From Asterochloris sp. CNOR1 (taxonomy: Eukaryota > Chlorophyta > Trebouxiophyceae > Trebouxiales > Trebouxiaceae), in the NCBI GenBank assembly GCA_963969365.1, contig OZ017763.1, positions 1,922,001 through 1,986,000 of the forward strand: DNA of 64,000 nt. Reading direction: 5' to 3'. The notes below the pieces were generated by a model. It ran no database searches and was not told the DNA's origin. It saw nothing but the letters and a program-made list of their open reading frames with translations. Positions 32,831 to 52,403 of the stretch are shown in pieces. The position numbers and the translations under genes are program-made. How positions within the stretch are numbered: position 1 is the stretch's first letter; each line of letters starts with the position of its first letter.

Positions 32831-33234
32831 GCTGCCATTTCGCTGCTGCTTGGTATTGGCCAATCGTTGGCTGTTGACTAGACCAGTAGGTCAATTCATG
32901 AGAATCGATCCAGAGGGAAATGATCCAAACAACTGAATGGCTTTCACGTGAATAAAAAAAAGCCCAAAGTCAGGCACGTATAGAGTGCCGGTCTGCCTCT
33001 GTGCGTTACTGCCGAAAGCCAGTGTCCAGAAGCCAGCACTAAGCATCCCAGCTGCGAAATGGCTATGGCTTGACCAGGCCAGAGGGAGATCTGGAACCAT
33101 CAGCAATCTGGGCCTGCCAAAGGGCTCATTTGGATCACTGTGACTGCCCATGGACCTATACTTTACAGGTGTTGCATTCAAAAGGTTGGCCAGCTTGCAT
33201 GCTGCATCAACTAACGCAAAGAAGCTCTGCACAA
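32831..33234. other. spacer between recombinase start and GAPDH stop
   Basis: About 400 nt. The open frame of the first recombinase exon extends upstream to about 32863 through a TTG codon, so an additional upstream exon cannot be ruled out. A short A-rich run (AATAAAAAAAAG) lies near 32951. Nothing else was recognised. Confidence 0.4.
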
Positions 33235-40634
<7,400 letters not shown>

Positions 40635-43600
40635 ATGGACATGCCACAGGCCCATCCTGGGCAATCCACAACTCTTCTGTCTTTCTTGGCAGGAGCGATG
40701 GTTGGGGCAGCCGTTGTGGCCTCCACATGGCCAGATCTGTACAAATGGTGGACCAGGCAGCAGAAACAGCTCGTCGAGGAGGTACACCAGCCCCCTGCAC
40801 CTCCTGCAGCAGCTGTGGGAGCTCTGGAGCCTCAGGATTGGCTACATGACGATGTTCTGGGGGAGCAATTCACCAGAAATGTGCAATTTTTTGGAGAGGC
40901 CTCCCAGCGTCACATTGCCAATTCCTTTGTGGTCGTCATTGGCTTGGGGGTGAGCGCAGTGACCTCGGCAAGGCGCGACCCCGGCAAGGCGTGACTGCTG
41001 ATTGGGTTGAATGATGGCTAAACGCACCAGCATCCAGCTGCCTGGCGCCTTGTCGCGGCAGGCATCTGCACAGCACTCTGCATCTGCGGTGCTTCCAGGC
41101 TTGGAAGACTTATCATGCACAAACAGGTGAAGCTGTTTTACAGCAAGTGTTGCAGTTGCACTCTTGTGGGCTAACATGAGGATACACTTTCACTTATTCC
41201 ATGGGCCAACTGCTGATCTGCTCAGTTTTCACTGCAAGAGCACCGTGCTGAAGCTGTAGTTAGAGCTGGATTTGGATGCCCTCCAGTCACAGACTGCAGT
41301 CATTCTGATTGCTTGCCAAAACTTGGCGCTGAGGTCGTAGGGGCAGCCTCTCTTAGCTGGTATTGTGACCCATTGATACTGCACCTCTCACAGCTGTGAT
41401 GTGCAGCTCGTGAAGCAACAGCCTGTGGTGCCTGCAGGAGGGCAGCAGCTATGCTGCCTGGCCCTGTACCACTCAAGGGTGCAATGCTGGACCAGGACGT
41501 GCTGACGCCTGCAACCTCCCGCATGCAACGAGCCCTGACCGGCGGTCTGTGCTGTTGCCTGCAGGGCGTTGGGAGCCATGCTGCACACCTGCTCCTGCGA
41601 TCGGGTGTGGGGCGCCTACGGCTAGTGGACTTTGACCAGGTGATCACGGTGTCCAACCACGACATCAGCTCCTGTGTGGAAGGCCACCCCAGGAGTGACT
41701 CACCCCGACTAACCTTTGGCTGGACCACTGCTCCAGCCCATGCCTGCAGCCTGGCCTGTAGCCAGGGAGCCTGCGTCTCAGAGTGGATCAGGTGGTTATG
41801 TTGCTCAGCCCTGCCGCCGGCTCCTGTGTGGACTGGCGCACAGGTGGTGCCGAACCTGTGGGGCTTGTGCAGGCTGTGCCATGGTGAACCCACTTTTGTT
41901 TGCTGCTCCATGCCACGCTGTCTGCAAGCCTGACCTGCAGTCAGGGAGCCTGCAGCTAATGAGTACACTCAGGTGACCATTGTGCGCATGTTGAGTGCAA
42001 CTGCTCCTGTGTGAAAGGCCACACAACGGCGACAGACTTGAGTGGGGCTGCACCACAGTAAGCCCACTGCTGTGTGCAGCACCCGCGCCTGCAAGCCTGC
42101 AGCGAGGGTGCCTGTGCCTGGTCAACTTTGACCAGGCAAGCGTTCAAGTACGGCATGCTCTGTCTGAATGAGCTGCTGTGGCTGGCAACCCATGTCAGCA
42201 TCTTTGCAACTGGTCTCAAGGGGCGATAGTTGCAGCACCACATTTCCAGCCTGTGGACTTGCGCATATCAAACCTGCCTGATTGTAAAATGCTGTCTGGC
42301 TGAGGCATGCTTACGTGGCTGCAGTGCAGGTGTCCCTGTCGTCCCTGAATCGTCATGCTGTCGCCACACGAGCGGATGTCGGAACGTCCAAGGCCGAGTG
42401 CTTGAGGGTGAGGCTCTTACCGGTTGGGCTGCACTTGAAAATGCTGGCCTGCTTTTCCTGGATAGGGCCTGCCATACATATGCATACAAGGTTCACAGAG
42501 GAGTATGCATCTTCCCACACAGCACAAGCAAGGCCCAGGGCTGCACTGCTTCCTGCCACAGGCTCAGGGCAGAGGCAGGCCATTTGCCTGCACTGATGAA
42601 TTGTGAAAGCTGCAAGGTCGGACTGTGTAATAGCACTGTCTGGAACCGCCTGAGGACCAGCTTCTGCTGTATATGCTCAGTGCACTTGTGGTGCAGGAAC
42701 ACTTTTTAGAGATCCTGCCTGAGGGCCGAGTGGAGGCTGTGAATGCCATGTATACCGCAGAGGCGGAGGAGCAGCTGCTGGGGGGTCAGCCTGACTTTGT
42801 GCTGGATGCCATAGACAACATCGAGACCAAGGTGGCCCTGCTAGCAGCCTGCCGGCGCCGAGGCATTCCTGTGCTGTGCTCTGCTGGAGCTGGTGAGCCC
42901 CCTGTCTTGTGCTGTCATCAGGTGATGTTGCTGCACAGCCGCACTCTGCACTCCATTGGGTAGGGTCACCTGTGTGGCCGCCTTCAGGGCAATGCAGAAA
43001 TTGCTCTGCTGGCAGGGGATGAGCTGAAAGCCGCGATGGCGAACACTGCCTGTTTTTGGACTGCAAGGCTCACAGCAATGCAACATGGTGCCTTGTTCAT
43101 CAATTTGCTTCATTGGTGGCTTGCCCTCCGTGCAGGTGCCAAGGCCGACCCCACCCGCCTCAGAATCGCCGACCTGGCAGAGTGCCACGTGGACCCCCTT
43201 GCACGGGCGGTGCGCCAGCACCTCAAACGCAAGCATGGACTGGAGTCAGGCATTCCCGTGCTGCTGAGCACTGAGCGCCCACGCTGCAAGCTTGTGCCGG
43301 TAGAAGCTGTGGGGCCCACCCCCCTGGACTATCAGGTAGGACCGGCTGGTCTGTCTCACTTCTGAAGGTACGGGCCACGGAGCCTTCACTCCAAGGGATG
43401 GCCTGCTGCCATGAATAGTGGCCAAATTGCCTGTCATGCAAGCTGGGACACCCTGGATAGCCAAGGGTTTGCTGGTTGGCCACCAGATAGACAACATCAA
43501 ATCCTCCATTGTGGTTCAATAACAAAGCACAGCACTGGATGCAGCAGGCCCTGAACAGGCATGGCTGTCCACAAGCTACAAGGCTGCGCCCTGCAGCGAG

Positions 43601-45915
43601 TCCTCAGCTGTGTGCCTTATCTCATGTCTGCCACACAGCGTGCCTTTCCATGTTGTATGGGTTCCTTTACGCATCCCCAGCTGATAGCTGCTGTCCCTCG
43701 CTCGTTCAGGTCGTTCCAGGCTTCCGTGTGCGCACCATCCCTGTCCTGGGCACGATGCCTGCCATCTTTGGGATGGCAGCTGCCAGCTACATCCTGTGCC
43801 AGCTGGCAGGGCAGCCCTTCACGTCGGAGCCGCTCTTCCAGCTGCAGGTATGGCTGTCATCTTGCTTCTCTTGCTTTTCTGATGCACTCTGCGCTGCTGT
43901 GCTTGAAGCCGTGGTGCCCTGGCCGTGCCCCTGCAGTGCCCTCCAGTTGCAAGGACCAGCACGGGCCTCAATTGCAGATATGACAAACCAAACACTGGCC
44001 AGCATCTGCAATTCAGTGAGATCCCTGCCCCTCCATCCCCACAGGCACTGGGCTGGTTGAAGTCGGTGCTAATTGCAGCCGGCTTTCATGTTAAGGGGCC
44101 CTGCATATGAGCCTGCAGGCAAGCATGTGAGCTGACTAGCCCAGCATTGCCAGGTGCATCTATGTGCGGCTGGGGCAGTCAGGGGTCTTGTTGTCCACAG
44201 CTAGACTACTGTTCAGGGGCCCAATGTGGATTGTTTGTGCTGCTGTAGGCTCCTCAGTATCAGACGCAGCTGGACAGGCTGCTGGAACGGGAAGAGGTGG
44301 CACACGGCACCACTGCCAATGTCGAGGTCGACATTGATGATGTGAGCATGTCTTGACTCTCTCTGGCTGAACACTCAGTGCTACGGCGGGAGCAATGAAT
44401 GTGCAGCGGATGGCAAAGTGTGACTGTTGCCCTAGGGGCTGGGCCTTTGCATTTTTCAGTGCCTTGGCAAAATAAGTACATCTACTGCGCTCAGCAGTGT
44501 GATGCATTGTGCACGGCACCAAGACGGGCAGTCAGCATGTGGTGGTCTTCTGTGAGTCAGGGCATGGGCCCTGGCCCTGCCTTTAGCGTCACGACAGAGC
44601 ACGAAAGAGCGGCACTGGCCATGGAAAGCACTTACCTGACCAGTGTTCTGCATGTCTGCATGGGCGGGATGTTGTGAGCTTTCCTGGCCTTCAGTGGGCG
44701 CCAAAAGGGAGACACAGCTCAGGGTGTGGCGCTCAGTGCACAGCAACACCACCAGCAAGAAGGTGTCTCATGCTAATTCTGGCTGGGGCACACATGATCT
44801 GCAATGTGTCTGGGGTGAAGTAATCTTTGAGGCTGGGTGGATGCGTCTCTACAGACAGCAAGGCTGTTAATTAACAGTTGTAACCTGTGCTTGTACTGTG
44901 CTGTGCGTTGAGGCTGCACATTGAGGTTGTCAGCACTTGAGCGGGGCGCATGTGCTGTGTCGCGAGCACCCTGCTATGCACTGTTGCTCTGTACTGGGGC
45001 AGGTCAGATCACCGCCAATTGGGACGCACTTGAGTGCCTGCGCACTTAAGTTTGCAGGTGGTGCAACGGCGCTCACTGACACTTCTGGATGTGCGACGAT
45101 TGTAAACACCCACCTAAAGCAGGTGGAGCCCTGAGATGGTTGAGACGGACCTACCCTGACCTGAGGTACACCCTGCAGAATAGAGGAGGCTCAACCCTGG
45201 TTGCAGGCCTGATTCATGCAATGGCTTATGGTGTGAGGTTGGCAGTGCGCTCCTAGCTGCCATGGCAACTTTGAGCAGCGTCGCTCCAAGAACAAATTTT
45301 CTGCAGCCTGTGCCTGATTGCAGGTTAGGGACCTGGTGAGGCAACACAATTCATGGCACAACCAAGACTTGCTTGTGGCACCTGCAGTCAGGACAACTTG
45401 TGAGAGGCCACCAGGGGCAAACAACAGTAGCTGCCTTCTGTCCACCCAACACCAGGCTTGTGACTGTCTTCAGGTGCAGTACCTTGTGAGGGAGCTATGG
45501 CGGGGCGTCAGTGCTCACCAGCAGGGTGTCAGCACAGCAGGCGCAAACAAGGGGCTGCACCGATCCACAGCAGACCTTGTCCTTGTCAGGTGACACTGAG
45601 CCCTGCTCAATGGCTTGCGGCTGGCAGCACTCAAGTCACCATGCTGTCTTGTCTGTTGACAGTGCCATGAACTTCCCACTGCTGCTGATGGCAGCGTGCT
45701 TGCTAAATGTCCATGTCCCTTAAGTGGAGCCTCTGCCTTCTTACAGGTGGGACAGCCAGCGTCCAGCTGCTGTCGACAACCTCGTCCTCATGACTGGGCA
45801 CGAGGCTGATGAGCACGCAGGCAGAGACCTACATCAAGCTGCAGAACTTCATCCAGAGCTGGCCATCTATGTGGACAAGATGCTGCAGAGAGCGCGAGAC
45901 GAGTTCGGCCTCTAA
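40635..45915 (+). CDS. TCD: tRNA threonylcarbamoyladenosine dehydratase (TcdA/TCD family)
   Basis: Nine exons: 40635-40949, 41565-41639, 42330-42407, 42697-42892, 43136-43335, 43710-43847, 44249-44341, 45474-45589 and 45747-45915. They sum to 1380 nt, 459 residues, all phases matching. The family is E1-like; it uses ATP to convert t6A37 to cyclic ct6A37 in ANN-decoding tRNAs. Visible: an N-terminal membrane segment (residues about 13-30, LLSFLAGAMVGAAVVAS) as in the yeast mitochondrial outer-membrane TCD proteins; ATP-binding VVIGLGGVGSHAAHLLLRSG split across exons 1-2; VDFDQ; LNRHAVA; DFVLDAIDNIETK; the C-terminal IPVLGTMPAIFG; and LVRWDS near the end. Mitochondrial outer-membrane location is inferred from the membrane segment. 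The ATG at 40635 is the first in frame. The introns contain decayed copies of exon 2. Confidence 0.9.
41607..42140 (+). repeat. degenerate tandem copies of TCD exon 2 end
   Basis: The exon end GTGGACTTTGACCAG with its GT donor (41625-41641) recurs at about 42115-42138 as GTCAACTTTGACCAG followed by GC. Intermediate, more decayed units lie between (blocks CTCCTGTGTGGA/CTCCTGTGTGAA and GCAGCCTGGCC/GCAAGCCTGACC), with a spacing of roughly 170-190 nt. All lie in intron 2. Confidence 0.75.
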
Positions 45916-46766
45916 CGCCGGCCCTGCAGCTGCTGTGCCTCACACTGCGTTACTGTCAAGTGGAATTTGCTGCGTTCTTCAATTGAAATGTTACACTCTA
46001 GACAGAGGGTTGACTGGCACTGGTGGAGCGGGTGCCATCACCTTTTTGTGCAGAGCTGGTGCCATCAGCTTTTTCTGCTGAGCAGCAATACGGCCACCAG
46101 CGAGCCAAGGATTAGGACAAGAGTTGCCTACATTGCCAGACAAAACTTAGTCTCAAGGTCCAGCCACAGCAAACAGCCCCTATCAAGGCTGCAGCTCACT
46201 GCTTTGCCTGCGACCATCACGCCAGCCATAAGGACCTGCTCTGCTTCAAGGAGGGTCCCAATGAGAAGCCTGCAACTCGTGAGCTGGTGGTGCCACAGTA
46301 TGATGGCGTCTTGCAGCAATGGCAGAGCATGGCCCACCTCTCTGTGCCTGCTATGCCATAGGTAATTAACCTGGGCGCCACCAGAAGCAGCAGTGCCAAG
46401 CTCAACAGGGATGCCGCCGGCCTCTCGCTGGCCAGGCGCACGGCTCCACCCACGCTAAATTTGTTCCCAGCAGGCTTGCTGCCACCTTCTGGGGGGGGGC
46501 TCTGCGGCTGCTCAGCTGAGCATGTGACCAACGCTGCTCGCTGATGCTGAGTCAATCTAGCTCCCCGCAAATGCCGTTTCAAGCGCATTGCTGCACCATC
46601 AGATGCCACTGCACTTTCGTGCCAGCTTGGCGCCCTGGCCCCATGAGGACATTGCCAAGCTTGCGCACATCCTATGCACACATTCATCTGGGCAACTGCT
46701 GCAAGTGAGCGCTCAACAGCTTTGCAGAATGCAACGAGGTTTTTGGTCTGAACCCAAAATCTCGCG
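45916..46766. other. region downstream of TCD, no gene supported
   Basis: A plus-strand open stretch at 46150-46365 (HCFACDHHASHKDLLCFKEG on conceptual translation) has coding-like composition and may be a remnant exon, but I do not recognise a family. A G9 run lies at 46491-46499. Nothing else is supported. Confidence 0.3.
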
Positions 46767-46771
46767 TTGTT

Positions 46772-46843
46772 GCAGCAATAGCTTAGTGGTAAAGCACCAG
46801 ACTGCAAATCTGGGGACCCAGGTTCGATTCCTTGGTTGCTGCA
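46772..46843 (+). tRNA. tRNA-Cys (GCA) or tRNA-Cys-derived SINE head
   Basis: The 7-bp acceptor stem GCAGCAA/TTGCTGC, D stem GCTT/AAGC, anticodon stem CCAGA/TCTGG with loop CTGCAAA (anticodon GCA) and T arm CCAGG-TTCGATT-CCTTGG are all present. The T arm has one extra T (46832-46833); with a single T it would be a perfect CCAGG/CCTGG stem. CCA is not encoded. It could be a working nuclear tRNA, or only the head of the repeat that follows. Confidence 0.65.
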
Positions 46844-46965
46844 CCCCCACCCAGGGTATAAATTGGGGAGCAGGAGGAGTTGGCATGCCAAATGCGAACA
46901 TGTGCTCAAGTAGGCCGCTAGTACCATCAGATGAACTTCTTCTAACTAGACATGACTCAGATCTC

Positions 46966-47363
46966 GACCAGACACCTAAGGACTTGCTCACAAAAGCCAA
47001 CACTTATCAGCACCGAGCTGACTGCAAGAACCTGATGCTCAAACTGAACTGAAGCTAACTAATGATGTGCTGGAGGCCAGGCACACTGATATGAAGCAAA
47101 GCCTAGTCATAGTCCTAAGCCCGTTCATTGAGGCTACGGACTCTAAATGTAATCATCATTTTGTGACCAGACACCTAAGGACTTGCTCACAAAAGCCAAC
47201 ACTTATCAGCACCGAGCTGACTGCAAGAACCTGATGCTCAAACTGAACTGAAGCTAACTAATGATGTGCTGGAGGCCAGGCACACTGATATGAAGCAAAG
47301 CCTAGTCATAGTCCTAAGCCCGTTCATTGAGGCTACGGACTCTAAATGTAATCATCATTTTGT
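46966..47363 (+). repeat. exact tandem duplication, 2 x 199 nt
   Basis: 46966-47164 and 47165-47363 appear identical by eye over 199 nt. Unlike the other repeats in the window it shows no divergence, so it is recent or an assembly artefact. No coding frame is obvious. Confidence 0.92.
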
Positions 47364-47368
47364 TGCAG

Positions 47369-49117
47369 TGGGAGGCACACTGTAGATGGAGGCCATTGCA
47401 GTGGGCATCCACAACATGGCTGCGCTTGCGTTGCATTTGACCTGCAAACTACAGTGGAGAGCGGTGCTGTACCAGGACAGCTGCCATCTTGGGGATGCAA
47501 TCTGTTCCTCCGCACGAACAGCATGGACTTCACCGCATGAACTTCACCAGACTTGTGTGAGCACGTTAATGCCAGCGGCCTCTTTGTTGGTGCTAATGTA
47601 GATGTGAAGCGCCCTTTCCCTGCATGTGCGACTGCGGTGCAGCAGTCCTTCAGTTCCCTCCCAGCTGGGGAGCACCTCCGCCCCAATATGTTTGGTGTCA
47701 AGTCTACCGCCTTGCACTTTCACAGGTGCCTGCTGGTGCCTGACAAAGCCTTGCCTGCTCAGGTCCCTGACGACTTGCTGAAAATGGCTCCTGCGTCTCA
47801 GCCATCAAGACTGATCGAGAGAACAGCTACATTTGACAGCTGAGCCTCTCTTCAGCTTAAGCATTGGCGGTCAGACATGCGATGAATGAGTCTTTCAGCA
47901 TGGTCTTCCAAAGGTGTCCAAGATTGCTGCTGTCAGTCCATGGCTATGTTGCGAAGATCCAGCGACCACTGGCCAGCTGGTGTAGACCTGTTGTGTATGG
48001 CATTGATAGGCACTGGCATCTTGACGGACTCCTGCGTGTCTGGAGCTGGTGGCAGCAACCTCTGATCGGTCTCAGCTCCTGTGTTCACATCTTCCACTGC
48101 CTGGGTAGGCACAGCCTGCGTGTCTACAAATCGTGCAAGCAAGGCCTTGAACTGAGAGTCACTCTCCTGTTGCTGTGTCTTGTTTGACTTGGCTGCTGGG
48201 TTGACCTTGGCAGTCCTGGGGAGCCGTCCCAGCTGCTGTGCCTTCTTGATCCTCTTGCGCACCCCTCCCTGCCAGGCCTGTGGCAAAGGGGGCACGCCTC
48301 AACCGTAGTGTCATGGCAGACATGAATATGCCAGGCTCACCAGCATGATCCAGTGGAGTCCAGGGTCTGCTTCTCTTTCTTCTATCTCCCGCCCATTCCC
48401 GATGAATTTCAGAGTGCTGGACATGGCAGCCTTTCTCATCCTAGGGCAGGTGTGCCTATGCTTTCAGCTGACACTTGCTCAGCAGATTGTGCGCGGCGAC
48501 ATTCAGCTGCACCAGCCAGGCCTGCAGGCGCGCAGCAGCGTGCCTGCCATCCTTCTGATTGAAGCAATGACCACAGAGGCTTGCGCTTGCAACCTGACCC
48601 TCGCACAGGCTGGCGTTCAGTCTGTCACACAGGCTCTGATGCCTGTCAACATCATGCACCTCAGCATGCTGGACAGGCAACATGCCAGTGTGCGTATCTC
48701 GTGCCGGACACATGGATGCTCAGCACAGCCATCAGCCTGGCATCTTTGCCCAGGAATGGACAAGCAGAGCTGGTGTGTTACAGGAGAGCAGCCAGATCTT
48801 GAATGCCAGGGAAAAATCAGCTGCAGCAGTGAGCATCTTGTGGAGACCCTGCTGACTCAGGTGTCAGCACGCAGAAGCTTTGAAGCAAGTTCTGTAATTT
48901 CAAGAGCTGTCGTGAAGTGGACATGCAGGTCCCTGCTTCTCATTATCATCTGTGTGGTTAGCTGGCTGGCGCGATCACATTGATGTGGGTATGTCGGCAG
49001 CGCTGCTTGCATTTTCTAATGAAACATCAATATTGATGTTTCATTGATGCACAGAACAGAGACGCTTCCTGCATAACTTGCAGTTGCAGAAAGCTTGTCA
49101 TAGCTCAATACTGATGT
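47369..49117. other. about 1.75 kb without a recognised gene
   Basis: Open stretches exist on both strands. Plus strand 47700-47840 includes FHRCLLVPDKALPAQVPDDL; minus strand 47935-48290 includes VRKRIKKAQQLGRLPRTAKV, with lysine-rich, coding-like composition; plus strand 48345-48983 is open for over 200 codons with hydrophobic segments. None matches a family I know and no splice chain could be built. The 3' side of SurE contains a 28-bp palindrome. Confidence 0.3.
49018..49045. repeat. 28-bp perfect AT-rich palindrome
   Basis: The left half is AATGAAACATCAAT and the right half is its exact reverse complement. It lies 73 nt beyond the SurE stop codon. Possible roles are a 3'-end hairpin, a protein-binding site or the remnant of a foldback element. 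Confidence 0.9.
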
Positions 49118-52100
49118 TCACAGTGTCAGAATTTGGCGTTTTGGTACTGTGTAGCCTGTTCTGAGAGGGGTGACGCTGACATGGCCAAGTTTCACAGTGG
49201 CGACATCACCTCCAGCCTGTGGGTCTGTTGCATCAAAGGGCCTAATGCCCACAGGTCCCCACTCGAAGGTGTCCGCCTGGCCCTCCACAGGCTCTGCAGC
49301 AGAACACAGTATCAATAATCGCATGGACTGGGCATTACAAAACAGGACTCGATGTTGTGAACTTGAAAAGATCTCCCAGACAATACCATCCAGTCACCCA
49401 AATCTCACTGTGATTGTGACAATGTCTTCAAAGCGGGCTTGTACAGTGGTGCAAATCCTGCCCTGTTTGGGACCCAAGTTTTTGCAGCCTGTTTCACTGT
49501 GCCTGGCCCCGTGACACAGCCTCCAAGAATCGAGGGTGCTGTGCTCACACTGCTTGACGTGGGCTGCATTTTGACAGACAGCTATGAGTGACAGCCAGGA
49601 GCAAACAACGCCTCGGTCTGCCAGTCAGCCACAAGTCGCACTAGTGCTTGGATACACAAGCCAGACCAACTCACTGTAGAGGGTCTGATACGAAGACACC
49701 ATGTCCACCTGGGTCCGGACGACATCCTGCTGAACAGGTGCGCCACTGGCATCCTTGAAGCCCAAAGGCACATTAACATTGAAAATGTCCACGTCGTCGT
49801 CCCACTGCTGCCACAGCTGCCGGCTCACATCACCTGCCATCTACACACTCAGGGTCAGGGGCCATGCGTGAGCGAGCAGATCAAGAGGCACAAGACAGCA
49901 CAGCAGACACTGTAATCACAGTCAGGAATGGGGACTCAGCATGGTGGCTGCAGACACAGGACAGCTTTGCACACATCCGCATTCAGGTGCAATGGGAGGA
50001 ATGGCCAATGCACTGCAGCAGTGACTTGGCATGCAGGGCTGTTGAGGACCACTGTACTCTTTCAAGAAAGTTTTGAAGCTGCAGCCTTCGAACACAGATT
50101 TGTGCAGGCCAAACAGCATGCTCGGCACCTGTACTGCCTGCTGGATGTCTGTGTCTGTCCAAGTGTTCCAGCCCTTGAAGGGGAACGAGATGGCAATGCC
50201 CTTGCGGCCTGCAGCACAGCCAACAGCCAGCTGTGGCTCGGCCCATTCAAGCTTGTGGACAAAACCTGCTAACACCAATCGAGTAGATCACACTCCAGCT
50301 AGTGCCAGACCCAGCTCAGTCAATTCATTAGAGAGAGAGTGTTTACCTGCCAGGCTGCCCTCAATCGCTGCTCCTAGCGTTCCTGATGACATCACATTTG
50401 ACCTGAACAACAGTGGCAAAAAGTCTGGCGCTGCCAAAGCATTGTCAAACTGGCTGCAACTGAGGGCAGCGCAGCCTGAACCTACAGCTGCAGCTCAAGG
50501 CATCATTGGCAGAAGGGCGACAATTGAGGGCAGCTGCAGCCCTTGGTGATGTTAGCACATGCACTTCAGCACTGCTCATGTTTATTAAGCATGCAGCCAC
50601 CTTCTGCATACCATGCTGCACCAGTTGTGCTCTGTAAAGGCAGTAGGAGCCTCACAAACAGCATGCTGTCCTGCCTGCTGCCAGCATCTCAGTCCTTTCC
50701 AGCATCTGTACAAAAGGAAGCTTGTGCACACGACTGCAGCCTGACGACCACCTGACAGGGCAGATGGCTTGCTCAACACTCACCACTTTTCATTAAAGGC
50801 GCTTTGTGTACTGAACAAGTGCAGCATCAGTGCTGCAGTTCCCCCGGTTTGTGTTTGCAGGGTATCCTGATTGTGCACCCGGAGTTTGAAATGGCATTCT
50901 GCGTGCAGTGATTTGTTCTGGACAGGTTCCATGAGCTAAGATGAGTTCGGTCGGTCAACTGGTATCCCCAATTGTCCTGCCCAAAATGAGCTGTGTGACC
51001 TGCCATGGTCTTGCTTGCCCTTCACATTGGGCCCACACATACCCTGCACAGCTCCCGCAGCCATGCTCACTTGCCAACATTGTGGCCAATGTTAGGGCCT
51101 GAGATGACCAGGTCGCAGTCTGGCGCCAGATGGTGCAGAGCCAGGTTGGCACAGCTGGCCGGGGACGCATCAAGGTGCCAGGTGTTGGCGGCTGCCTGTC
51201 GCTCTGCCTGCAGGTGTACAGGCCAAGCTCAGTTGCAAGATCAGCTCTGAGGCAATGAGTGCCCTGCCTGCACGATCACTGGCCAGTGTGCTGCTTTGCT
51301 GTGTGAGGTGCTGGCCGGCTCCCCGCACTCAGCTTGCAGGTGCAAAGGCAAAGCTCAAATTGACGGACAGTGTGTGAGAATTGAGGGGTTCGGCGTCAAT
51401 GCGGTGGGTGATTTATGCATGAGCACAGGCCGCTTGGCTGTGTGAGGTGCTGGCCACTTAGCCTGTGAACACACGGGCAGAGGCCAGTCGAAGGTGTCAG
51501 CAGCAATCTGCTCAGTACAGAGCACACGCCAGGGTGCTGCATTGCTATGTGAGTTGCTATACATTGCCTCAGCACATTCCATCTAGACAGCAAGGCCTCC
51601 ATGCTGTCTCCTTTAGCTCTGCCCTGTGATTCTCTGATTGCCATGCAGGCTGCCTACTGCAATTGCGCCTTGATCAAACATTGCCTGACTTCTTGCAGAG
51701 CAGCAGTCAAGCAGTTGTGCACTCCTTCAATGCCTCTGCAGTAAGAGACGGGGCAGTGGCTCACTAACAAGCAGCAGCCTGGCAAGCTGTACTACTGTGG
51801 CTGACCTTGATGGGCCCATGGCTGATGGCCTTAGAGACAAAGCTCTGCTGCTGGTTGGGGATGCAGACGACACAGTCCCACCTGCACCAGAGACTGCCAG
51901 AAATACACACAACAGAGGATGCGTGGCTGATTGCAGTGCTTCATCACAATCAACCTGTGCAGCCTGCGCCAGGCCCAGCTACAACAGAACGGCCACAGTA
52001 GCAGTGCCCTACAGGCTGTGTGTGTAGTGACAGGTATGCAGCACGCAGCTGCACCAGAGCGAGAGTACATTGACAGTGCCTCAACAAGGTCATTGTCACA

Positions 52101-52403
52101 AGTTTACCCACGCCATGCTCAGGGGCCATCAAGCTGAGCAACAGAATTAGTCGTACGCAAGCCCCTTGCTGCACACATGATGCTTCACAGGCAGCATAAC
52201 GGACCAGAGGGCATAGCACATCATGCTCACCCCAATACTTGCTGCACATGAGGCACCCACGCCTGGAAGAAGGAGCTGTCAGGCCCATCGTCGTTTGTCA
52301 GCAAGACCCGCTTTGGCCTGCTGGCAGTGCTGTCTGTGCTGCTGCCCTGCTCCTGTGGCAGGGATGACACAGGTCACCCTGAGCAGCTGTCATATGCAGA
52401 CAT
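49118..52403 (-). CDS. surE: SurE-family 5'/3'-nucleotidase (acid phosphatase)
   Basis: Exons: a 5' exon ending at 52231 (RVLLTNDDGPDSSFFQAW), then 51806-51881, 51071-51207, 50347-50402, 50129-50208, 49675-49840 and 49118-49293. All junctions after the first exon are in phase. SurE proteins are metal-dependent phosphatases acting on nucleoside monophosphates. Visible: the metal-binding TNDDG; WDCVVCIPNQQQSFVSKAI; ASPASCANLALHHLAPDCDL then VISGPNIGHNVGKSNVMSSG; GTLGAAIEGSLAG; RKGIAISFPF; WDDDVDIFNVNVPLGF; and the C-terminal GHVSVTPLRTGY. No tubulin-tyrosine-ligase-like fusion, as in yeast Pby1, is seen. The start is uncertain: the best ATG is at 52403, but joining it in frame needs an intron of only about 36 nt, so an upstream first exon is possible. 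Confidence 0.85.

Larger units (their letters stand above)
46767..47368 (+). mobile_element. SINE-like unit with tRNA-Cys head
   Basis: A tRNA-Cys-like sequence with Pol III A box (TAGCTTAGTGG) and B box (GGTTCGATTCC) is followed by an unrelated body and a 199-nt segment present twice. TTGTTGCAG occurs at 46767-46775 and 47360-47368, a candidate 9-bp target-site duplication that overlaps the tRNA start. No poly(A) tail is seen; the body ends in AATCATCATTTTGT. SINE identity is inferred from architecture only. Confidence 0.5.

Noticed and set aside
32831-32863. An upstream extension of the recombinase frame that appears to start MANTKQQ, resembling the histone H3 start MARTKQT.
   Set aside because: The apparent first codon at 32863 is TTG, not ATG; the first ATG in frame is at 32830. 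The resemblance is not to a real N-terminus, so only the internal RTKQTARK is reported.
46772-46843. Organellar DNA insertion as the origin of the tRNA.
   Set aside because: Flanking sequence is not plastid- or mitochondrion-like, and a SINE-like structure follows directly.
46217-46927. Minus-strand open frame of 236 codons.
   Set aside because: It runs antisense through the tRNA-Cys-like sequence, a common source of false proteins; no domain recognised.
46966-47363. CRISPR-like array.
   Set aside because: There are only two long identical units without spacers; this is a plain tandem duplication in a eukaryotic chromosome.
48345-48983. Plus-strand open frame of 212 codons with hydrophobic ends.
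   Set aside because: No family, no conserved motif, composition like neighbouring noncoding frames; not supported as a gene.
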